NCBI RefSeq assembly: GCF_004769555.1 | Contig: NZ_RQFY01000006.1 | Span: 248,001 to 312,000 of the forward strand | Direction of reading: 5' to 3' | Source: Leptospira koniambonensis | GTDB lineage: Bacteria > Spirochaetota > Leptospiria > Leptospirales > Leptospiraceae | DNA: 64,000 bases | In this document: positions 56,443 through 63,663 of the stretch, piece after piece | Position numbering within the stretch: position 1 is the first letter of the stretch | Layout: the number at the start of each line of letters is the position of its first letter | Notes under the pieces: model-generated | The model's input: only the letters and a program-made list of their open reading frames with translations | The model's database searches: none | What the model was told of the DNA's origin: nothing | Made by a program: the position numbers and the translations under genes

Positions 56443-58549
56443 CCAAGGTTGGGATAGTTGGAGAACAGAGTTCAAGAAAAAAGCCGCTGAAGGAGAAAAA
56501 GCTCACGTAGATCAAATTGCCACAATGATCTCAGAAAAAGCAGCTTGGGAAAAAGACTTTATCTCTACATATAAAGATCAAAGCGATACTGATAAGCTTG
56601 CAGAAGCATACAAACAAATCCAAAGTTTGATCGAAAGTTATAAAAAAGATCTACCAACAGAAGTCGGGGTAGAGCTGAACGCAAACGCGATCTTGAATAA
56701 AGTTTTAGCGGGTGCTCCAAGTAAATTTGATGATAACCTAATCAATCAAGGAGCATACCAAGACGTACAATTCTTCATCGACCAAGTCAAAACTCAAAAA
56801 CTGGACGATTCCAATCTGAAACAGTTCCAAGACATGAGTAAAGAGATGGAAGAAAGGTCACAGAAGCTTGTAGTATTACAATCTTTGGACAGCCTCTATA
56901 ATATTCCAAAAACCTATGAAGAAACAATAGGCGCAGCAAATAAGGATCTTGGAAAACAGTTAACTCAAAAAGTAATGAGAGATGGATTTGTTCCTGTAGG
57001 AGATCTATTGATCCGACAAACAGTTGGGGCAGATGGACAACCTCAACAACAGATCCTTCCAAACTATACAATCTACGGATATGAAGGTCCAAAACAATTA
57101 CCAAAAGTAAAAGATAGCGACGGTAAAGAGTGGGATTTAAGTAATTTCAATGCACTCGCAGCAGATGGAGGACCATCAACAGCAGAACTCCAACAAATGG
57201 TTAAGCTCGCAATTAGCGTACTGGATAAGGACTTCAAGAAGACTTACGATCCAGTAAACCAAGAAAACAGAGAGGAGAAGATAGCAGCACTTGATCCAGT
57301 AGCAATGGCAAAAGTGATGCAGGCATCCCAAGGAGCATTGCGAAGCCTACTAAGTGATCCTCAATACATGGCTGCGAGTGCATCAGATAAAAAGTATATG
57401 GAACAAAATGCCATGAGTTCCGGGTATTTGGTTGGACCAACCGAAGGAGGCGTCTTCGGAGACTGGCACTTTAACCAATTCTATACTTCTCTAAAATTAA
57501 AAGAGAAATACGACTCTTTAGAAGCAAAAGGAAAAGAACTAAACAGCGACGGCTTTTCAAATGCAGTAGGATCAGCGGTTCAGCTTTATACACAGGGAGC
57601 TATATATGGTTTAGGAGCAATGGCAGCCTTAGCCACAGGACCTTGGGCAATTTACTTGGCTCCTAAGATTATGGAAGTAACGCAAAATGCTGTAGACCAG
57701 ACGAAAAATATCAAATCCGACACTGCTAATTTCATGCACGAAAATAAGGATACAATAGATGCAGCGGCAGCGATTGCAGCAGTAGTGACTGGGCCTGTGG
57801 GAATGGTAGCATTTGCAGCATATAAAGCAACACAGGGTGCATTCGAAGGCGGTGCACTTGGATTTGTAGCCGGAGCGGCTAACATAGGTAATGCTTACTT
57901 ACAAGGGATGACTGGCGGATCATTATCGTATGAAATGTCTTATAGTTATAAGGATGGATTCGGAGTAAGTGTAGGTGGTGGATATAGGATAGCGGATGGA
58001 CTTGCGATCGGCGGAAGTTTAAGCTACAACGCAAACTCAGGATCTATAAACGGAAGCGTGGGGTTACAAAATAGATTTGATGCAAGTGGAAGATTTACAG
58101 GGAACCTAGGAGTAAATTTCGACAATACAGGATTTACAGGAGTTAGTGCAGGCGTAGGGATAGGTCTCGGAAACCAAGACAAAAACGGTAATTTTGCAGG
58201 ATCTTTGAACTTAGGCTTAAGTTATGATCGGAATGATGGATTTGGACAGTCAGCAGGAATCTCAGAGAATACAAACAAATTTGCACCACAATCCAGCTTT
58301 GATTACAATCATACGGCTTGGGGTGGTAATACTTACAGTGTGACAACCCCATCCGTAGCAGGAATAACCGGAACGTATTCGTATAACGATGTAACGCAAG
58401 GATATACTGCTTCTCTCAGTGCCAATTCAGCGACAGCATTGACTTATGATTCAATTAGCGGAGATGCAGTTTATAACAAAGGCTTCTTCGGAGATATGGG
58501 TAAAGCACAAGGTTTAGCACTTGGAGCTATGACGAAAGATCAGTATGAT
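56443..58549 (+). repeat. 2.1-kb near-identical copy of giant-gene segment in cassette 2
   Basis: Collinear with 48772-50878 at a constant offset of 7671 bp, no insertions or deletions, with only scattered mostly silent differences. The match stops at the first base of the unique tip (58550). Near identity over this length suggests recent duplication or continuing gene conversion. Confidence 0.92.
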
Positions 58550-60181
58550 GAATACGTTGATCAGAAAACCAAGAAATCGAAACAATTGGCAGAAGGGAAA
58601 GAAAAGTTTGCAGAAGATTGGAAGCAAAGTCATCCAGATGATGTGAATTTGAGTACGGAAGATATTCTGTTGAAGAATGCGGAAGAAATGCGCGCTTTAG
58701 GATTGCAACAAGACGGTTCGAGAATAGGACTTTGGGAGAACACTTCTGGTTGGTTGTATGATAAACTATATAGCCAAGGTGGCTCGGATAACTTAGGCTA
58801 TATAGACAGTGACGGAAAATTCCATGTAAGAGTCTGTTTTGTGGCGGGGACATTAGTTCATATAGCTAACGGAACAAGATCAATTGAAACGATCCAAGTA
58901 GGTGATATAGTTTTCACGAAGAGTGATAAAACCGGAGAGCACGGTTACAAACGAGTTATACAAACATTCATTCGCCAGGCGGATACGATTTACAAGGTAG
59001 TATTTGTGGATGGAAGTATTCTTGAGACTACTTGGAACCATCCATTTAGAAGATTAAAATCGGATTCCAAAGGACAGAATTTTGGAATCGAGAACTCGGA
59101 ATGGAGACAAGCCAAGGATCTACAGTCAGGAGATATTACGCTAATTGCAAGCGGAGAGACACTTGAAATCGAATCGATCGAAATAGACAATCGTCAAGAA
59201 ACAGTTTATAACTTCGAGGTAGAGGACTTCCACACTTACTTTGTAGGCGAAGTTGGTATCTGGGTACATAATGATGATGGTTATGAAAAATATTCGAATA
59301 AAAGAACAATTCATGATGAAGTAGAGAGTAAGTTGAATGTAAAAAATCAGATAGCGGATACAGTAACAGGTGGATTGCTAGATGGGGTTTTGGGAACTGC
59401 AAAGGAAATAGGTAAGATACTTTATACCGGAGCAAAAGGAATACTAGGGGCCTTCGGGATAATGCTTGAAATGGGTGCTGAAGGTTATGCAATGCAGAAA
59501 AAGTTAAAGGAAATAGCTGAGACCTACGACACGAAAGATGCAATTCGTCTCATGGATGATCTTTTAATGCGGGAAGAGAAGAAGGCGAAACGGGAATTTA
59601 ACGATGTGAACGGCGGTCTTGATATCCTGATTAAAAAGCGGAAAGGCTTTTTGGATTCGATGGAAGGCAAAACGACGTATGATACCACAATCGGAGATGC
59701 CGTTGACCCGAGCATAAACCAGAAATATAGAGATCATAATGATGAAGTAGCACTGCATACAAACAAATTGCGGCAGGAAAAAATGGAAAGGGATTCTTTT
59801 AACAAATCATATTCTGAAAAGATGTCACTATTAGATCAGGCAAGAGCGTTCGGAGAGGAAGGAAATTACCGGGCTATGCTGAGGACTGCAGAGAAAGCTC
59901 TCATGTATCGTGGGCATTCGGATGGTTATGCGGAAATGGAGAGTATTAAGCGTTTCCAAACAATGAAGACTGTCGGAGGTTTTGCTCACCAGACGATTTC
60001 AGAGTCTGTGACCAAGGCTCCTAATTACGCGATCAATCCGACATTGCCGAATATTCAGAAGGCATATTCGGATTACATGCAGACTAGAGAGGAAAATATT
60101 CAAAATGCGAAAAAGAGCAGATGCCAAGATAGAAGTTACAATGGAGGTTACTATGTCGTTCCGGTATGTTATAGCTATTAA
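56525..60181 (+). CDS. Orphan tip cassette 2: giant-protein segment with HINT domain and toxin-like tip
   Basis: The first ATG in frame gives 1218 residues, though homology begins earlier at 56443 without a start codon. Residues 1-675 match the giant trunk closely. A unique linker includes GLWENTSGWLY. A HINT domain then runs from Cys771 (CFVAGTLV) to Asn916 (WVHND), with a TTWNHPF block-B histidine and the YNFEVEDFHTYFVG block. Residues about 925-1218 are the effector domain, homologous to that of cassette 1 and ending in CQDRSYNGGYYVVPVCYSY. HINT domains before toxin tips are known in polymorphic toxins and release the tip by self-cleavage. The residue after Asn916 is Asp, so splicing is unlikely; cleavage only is expected. 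Confidence 0.85.
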   Translation: MISEKAAWEKDFISTYKDQSDTDKLAEAYKQIQSLIESYKKDLPTEVGVELNANAILNKVLAGAPSKFDDNLINQGAYQDVQFFIDQVKTQKLDDSNLKQFQDMSKEMEERSQKLVVLQSLDSLYNIPKTYEETIGAANKDLGKQLTQKVMRDGFVPVGDLLIRQTVGADGQPQQQILPNYTIYGYEGPKQLPKVKDSDGKEWDLSNFNALAADGGPSTAELQQMVKLAISVLDKDFKKTYDPVNQENREEKIAALDPVAMAKVMQASQGALRSLLSDPQYMAASASDKKYMEQNAMSSGYLVGPTEGGVFGDWHFNQFYTSLKLKEKYDSLEAKGKELNSDGFSNAVGSAVQLYTQGAIYGLGAMAALATGPWAIYLAPKIMEVTQNAVDQTKNIKSDTANFMHENKDTIDAAAAIAAVVTGPVGMVAFAAYKATQGAFEGGALGFVAGAANIGNAYLQGMTGGSLSYEMSYSYKDGFGVSVGGGYRIADGLAIGGSLSYNANSGSINGSVGLQNRFDASGRFTGNLGVNFDNTGFTGVSAGVGIGLGNQDKNGNFAGSLNLGLSYDRNDGFGQSAGISENTNKFAPQSSFDYNHTAWGGNTYSVTTPSVAGITGTYSYNDVTQGYTASLSANSATALTYDSISGDAVYNKGFFGDMGKAQGLALGAMTKDQYDEYVDQKTKKSKQLAEGKEKFAEDWKQSHPDDVNLSTEDILLKNAEEMRALGLQQDGSRIGLWENTSGWLYDKLYSQGGSDNLGYIDSDGKFHVRVCFVAGTLVHIANGTRSIETIQVGDIVFTKSDKTGEHGYKRVIQTFIRQADTIYKVVFVDGSILETTWNHPFRRLKSDSKGQNFGIENSEWRQAKDLQSGDITLIASGETLEIESIEIDNRQETVYNFEVEDFHTYFVGEVGIWVHNDDGYEKYSNKRTIHDEVESKLNVKNQIADTVTGGLLDGVLGTAKEIGKILYTGAKGILGAFGIMLEMGAEGYAMQKKLKEIAETYDTKDAIRLMDDLLMREEKKAKREFNDVNGGLDILIKKRKGFLDSMEGKTTYDTTIGDAVDPSINQKYRDHNDEVALHTNKLRQEKMERDSFNKSYSEKMSLLDQARAFGEEGNYRAMLRTAEKALMYRGHSDGYAEMESIKRFQTMKTVGGFAHQTISESVTKAPNYAINPTLPNIQKAYSDYMQTREENIQNAKKSRCQDRSYNGGYYVVPVCYSY
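58835..59272 (+). other. HINT (Hedgehog/intein-type) autoprocessing domain inside cassette 2
   Basis: Cys at the first position (codon 58835), the TxxH block (TWNH), and the terminal VHN are all in place, spanning 146 residues. There is no homing endonuclease. The residue after the terminal Asn is Asp and not Cys/Ser/Thr. This suits a one-way cleavage (pretoxin-HINT) domain rather than an intein. Confidence 0.85.
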
Positions 60182-60545
60182 TTTACTAATAGCGTTTATA
60201 ATAGGTTGTCAGGGGGCAAAAGGAGAAACTTTTGAACTCCCTCAAGTTCGAAAGAAATTCATAACGAAAGTTAGTATTGAGAAGGCAGAGTATGATGGTG
60301 ATACGAAGTCTTATCACCAGCAATTTGATTTTGAAAATTCTAACTATTCGGTAACGTGGTCGGCAACAAGGAAGTTGATTGCCGAATCAGTTACTTATGC
60401 TGATTTGAGCGAAGTGTTTACTTACCAGAACGGAAAATTAAGTATGAAGGCTAAAATGAAGAGATATGCTTTCGATCCTTATTATAGAGAAAAGGTAAAC
60501 CTAAAAGAAGAGACGGAGGATTCTATTTTTTATTATTTAAAATGA
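60153..60545 (+). CDS. Exported lipoprotein, candidate immunity protein of cassette 2
   Basis: The ATG at 60153 has GGAGG a few bases before it and gives a 130-residue product starting with a signal and lipobox (LLIAFIIGCQG). A longer in-frame start at 60105 would bury the signal and lacks a ribosome site. The domain ends in FDPYYREK and EDSIFYYLK, like the protein at 55665. It overlaps the tip gene by 29 bases. The SD lies inside codons for the tip's Asn-Gly-Gly-Tyr-Tyr. Sequence similarity to 55665 is partial, suggesting matched specificity. Confidence 0.8.
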   Translation: MSFRYVIAINLLIAFIIGCQGAKGETFELPQVRKKFITKVSIEKAEYDGDTKSYHQQFDFENSNYSVTWSATRKLIAESVTYADLSEVFTYQNGKLSMKAKMKRYAFDPYYREKVNLKEETEDSIFYYLK

Positions 60546-60551
60546 CTTTGT

Positions 60552-60567
60552 CCAATTTTAAAATTGG
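60552..60567 (+). terminator. Perfect palindrome after cassette 2 immunity gene
   Basis: CCAATTTT-AAAATTGG at 60552-60567 is a complete 16-base palindrome just after the immunity stop. It is A/T-rich and has no loop, so it is weak as a terminator and could instead be a protein-binding site. It marks the junction with spacer copy C. Confidence 0.4.
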
Positions 60568-60937
60568 CTGAGCCTCGCCAAAACTAAAATAGTGGAGGCT
60601 TTGTTTTAATATAACAGATCATATACTCAAGGATTTCGTAAAATTGAGGGGTAATAATAAGAAATAGGGCGCGGAAAACGAGAATTAGGTGATATTCAAT
60701 GTTGGGAGCTTTGTCCTTACCCTTTGCGCTCTTAGCGTCTTTGCGCGAGAAAAACATCAAAGATAGTTTTTTCGTAAAGGGAAGAATAGTGAAATACTAA
60801 AGCGACAGGGATCGCAGCGAAAATCCGGCGATGCACCATGTTGATAACAGAAGTCACTAAATTAAATAAAATTTATATGGTGCTTCGCTGATTGTAGCGT
60901 AGAGCCCGGTCCTGCGAAGCAGGAGTCGCCCCCAAAG
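60567..60937 (+). repeat. Cassette spacer element, copy C
   Basis: It begins GCTGAGCCTCGCC and is close to copy A through most of its length, including the second half CATCAAAGATAGTTTTTTCG. The conserved stem is GCGATGCACCAT (60828-60839) with ATGGTGCTTCGC (60877-60888). Its 37-base loop shares little with A and B, so the stem is kept while the loop drifts. The short hairpin TCCTGC-GAA-GCAGGA and the junction GTCGCCCCC are identical to copy A, and both A and C join the giant-gene homology at the same codon (KQLPKVKDSDG). Confidence 0.88.
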
Positions 60938-61039
60938 CAACTTCCAAAAGTAAAAGATAGCGACGGTAAAGAGTGGGATTTAAGTAATTTTAACGCGCTA
61001 GCAGCAGATGGAGGACCATCCACCGCAGAACTCCAACAA

Positions 61040-63649
61040 ATGGTTAAGCTTGCAATTAGCGTACTGGATAAGGACTTCAAGAAGACTTACGATCCAGTAA
61101 ACCAAGAAAACAGAGAAGAGAAGATAGCAGCACTTGACCCAGTCGCAATGGCAAAAGTAATGCAGGCATCCCAAGGAGCATTGCGAAGCCTACTAAGTGA
61201 TCCTCAATACATGGCAGCAAGTGCATCAGATAAGAAGTTTATGGAACAAAATGCCATGAGTTCCGGATATTTGGTTGGACCTACAGAAGGAGGCGTCTTC
61301 GGAGACTGGCACTTTAATCAATTCTATACTTCTCTAAAATTAAAAGAGAAATACGACTCTTTAGAAGCAAAAGGAAAAGAACTAAATAGCGACGGCTTTT
61401 CAAATGCAGTAGGGTCAGCGGTTCAGCTTTATACACAGGGAGCTATATATGGTTTAGGAGCAATGGCAGCCTTAGCCACAGGACCTTGGGCAATTTACTT
61501 GGCTCCCAAGATCATGGAAGTAACGCAAAATGCAGTAGACCAGACTAAAAATATCAAATCCGACACTGCTAATTTCATGCACGAAAATAAGGATACAATA
61601 GATGCAGCGGCAGCGATTGCAGCAGTAGTGACTGGGCCTGTGGGAATGGTAGCATTTGCAGCATATAAAGCAACGCAAGGTGCATTCGAAGGTGGAGCAC
61701 TTGGATTTGTAGCCGGAGCGGCTAACATTGGAAATGCGTACATACAAGGGATGACTGGCGGATCATTATCGTATGAAATGTCTTATAGTTATAAGGACGG
61801 ATTCGGAGTAAGCGTTGGTGGGGGATATGGTGAGAAGGGTCTCGGAATAGGAGGAAGTATATCCTGGAATGCAAACACTAATGCGATCTCAGGCAGCGTA
61901 GGACTACAAACAAGAATCGCAGGTAACGATAGAATTACTGGAACATTAGGAATGAATTTCGATAATAGCGGCTTTACCGGAGTGAATGCAGGAATAGGAA
62001 TAGGGCTCGGAGAAAAAACGGAAGGATCGTATGGCGGATCGCTTAACTTTGGTTTAAGCTATGATAAGAACGGAGGATTTGGACAATCAGCCGGAATCTC
62101 TCAAAGTCCAAACCAAAAGATCTCGCAAATGGGAATAGACTATAGCCACACAGCCTTTGGAGGAGATACATGGACAGCGAGCACACCAGCATATATGGGG
62201 GTCAACGCAAGTTATTCTTATAATAATTTAACACAAGGGTATACAGGAACTGTAAATGCGAATGGAGCAACAGCTTTAACATACGATTCAATTAGTGGAA
62301 CATCTACTTATAACAATAACTTCTTTGGAGATGTTGGTAAAAACAAAGCAATGTCTATCGGCGGTATGACTGATGAGGAGTATAAGAAGTTTGAGAACGA
62401 TCAGAAAGCGATCCGTGCACAATCACAGGGATTGTGGGAAGGAACACTTGGAATTGTAGGATCCGCTTGGGATGGTCTGAAAACTGCTTGGAATGCAACG
62501 GTAGACGGCCTAATTAAAGTTGGCGATGCGATAGGGGATGCCTGGTTTGATAGAAAGGTAACAAATGAAACAACCGCAGAATTAAAAAAATTAGAAGCAG
62601 GATTTCAAGATGCGGCCAAAATCACACAGGTCGGACAACAAGCAAAAGAGATCGTAGCTATACTTGCTGATCCTGATAAGAGAGCAGAGTTAGCATTAAA
62701 ACTAAAAAACATAGCTCTTTCAAATGCTGAAGCAAAAGGTTTAGACGGAATAGGAGAAGGATTAGATGTCCTGTTAAATGATCCGAAAGGGAAATTGGAA
62801 TTAGCTAAGTTTGTTGCGGCATACAAAGCCGATATAATGTCAGATGGAGCGTATATTAATTTTGATTCGACTGAATTAGGTGAGCAAGAGAAGATTAAAG
62901 CTATGAAAGAAGTTCTGAAAACTATCGGGCAGGAAAGGATAGGTAAAGAACAAATGGAAAAAATGGGGATTCCTAAAACTGTAATCGATAGTTTCAATAA
63001 TGAAAAATCTGGGTTTCATGCGGAATTATTCCGAGATACAAAAACGGGACAATATACTTTGGCTTTTCGGGGAACTGAAATGGATAGCTTATCTGACCTT
63101 GGTACTGACGCTGGAAACGCTGCTCGCATAAAAACTTCACAATATGGAGAAGCTGCAAGTTTAGCACAGGCATTATCCAATACATCAATTGGATATAATA
63201 TAAATTTCACTGGTCATTCATTAGGTGGGGGGCTCGCAACAGTAGCCGCAAGCGTATTGCCTAAATCATCAGCAATAACGTTTAACTCGGCAGGAGTGAG
63301 TGAAAGTGTTATTTCGAATCTAGATGGAAGTATAAATGGTCTTGATAAAAGGATTACAGCATACTCCTTACAGGGAGATATATTGACAAATACACAAAGT
63401 AGTGCATTGGCAGGTCCAATAAATAGCTATCTAGAAACAATAAACGATGCCTTTGGAACAAACTTTAAATATAATACTTTATTACCGCAATCTATAGGAA
63501 CTCCTGTGAGTGTGGTACCATACATTGGAAATAATGAAGTAAGTTGGTGGCAACAACAGTCGTTGACAACTCAGGTGCAGTTACACTCAAATAATGTAAT
63601 GTTAAATAGCTTCTACCAAATGGCGAGGCCGACAAGAAATGCAAGATAA
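61040..63649 (+). CDS. Orphan tip cassette 3: giant-protein segment with class-3-type lipase tip
   Basis: First ATG gives 869 residues; homology begins at 60938 without a start codon. Residues 1-263 match the giant trunk closely. From 61829 the beta-repeat region continues as a diverged paralogue (GGGYGEKGLGIGGSISWNAN). After QGLWEGT near residue 473 comes a helical linker, then a lipase domain (about residues 640-830). It shows the LAFRGTEMDSLSDLGTDAGN segment and the nucleophile GHSLGGG with Ser727, as in lipase_3 / Mbeg1-like proteins. The probable triad Asp and His lie downstream. The tip would hydrolyse lipids or phospholipids of a target. The ankyrin lipoprotein gene follows 14 bases later. 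Confidence 0.83.
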   Translation: MVKLAISVLDKDFKKTYDPVNQENREEKIAALDPVAMAKVMQASQGALRSLLSDPQYMAASASDKKFMEQNAMSSGYLVGPTEGGVFGDWHFNQFYTSLKLKEKYDSLEAKGKELNSDGFSNAVGSAVQLYTQGAIYGLGAMAALATGPWAIYLAPKIMEVTQNAVDQTKNIKSDTANFMHENKDTIDAAAAIAAVVTGPVGMVAFAAYKATQGAFEGGALGFVAGAANIGNAYIQGMTGGSLSYEMSYSYKDGFGVSVGGGYGEKGLGIGGSISWNANTNAISGSVGLQTRIAGNDRITGTLGMNFDNSGFTGVNAGIGIGLGEKTEGSYGGSLNFGLSYDKNGGFGQSAGISQSPNQKISQMGIDYSHTAFGGDTWTASTPAYMGVNASYSYNNLTQGYTGTVNANGATALTYDSISGTSTYNNNFFGDVGKNKAMSIGGMTDEEYKKFENDQKAIRAQSQGLWEGTLGIVGSAWDGLKTAWNATVDGLIKVGDAIGDAWFDRKVTNETTAELKKLEAGFQDAAKITQVGQQAKEIVAILADPDKRAELALKLKNIALSNAEAKGLDGIGEGLDVLLNDPKGKLELAKFVAAYKADIMSDGAYINFDSTELGEQEKIKAMKEVLKTIGQERIGKEQMEKMGIPKTVIDSFNNEKSGFHAELFRDTKTGQYTLAFRGTEMDSLSDLGTDAGNAARIKTSQYGEAASLAQALSNTSIGYNINFTGHSLGGGLATVAASVLPKSSAITFNSAGVSESVISNLDGSINGLDKRITAYSLQGDILTNTQSSALAGPINSYLETINDAFGTNFKYNTLLPQSIGTPVSVVPYIGNNEVSWWQQQSLTTQVQLHSNNVMLNSFYQMARPTRNAR

Positions 63650-63663
63650 AGGAAATATAGGTA

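Noticed and set aside
52769..60937. Spacer elements as integron attC sites (GTTGAGC resembles the GTTRRRY core)
   Set aside because: The paired RYYYAAC core is not found at attC distance, copy C reads GCTGAGC, cassettes contain trunk homology rather than promoterless single genes, and no integrase is seen.
52769..60937. CRISPR array, suggested by repeated spacers
   Set aside because: There are only three copies, about 3.3-4.5 kb apart and about 370 bp long, with genes between them; there is no short regular repeat and no cas gene.
48772..60937. Insertion sequence or transposon as the cause of duplication
   Set aside because: No transposase, no terminal inverted repeats at the segment ends and no target duplications were found.
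53138..63649. Cassettes as one giant gene broken by frameshifts or assembly duplication
   Set aside because: Each cassette has a different tip, a different partner gene and its own spacer, and the frames are intact, so they are not fragments of one copy.
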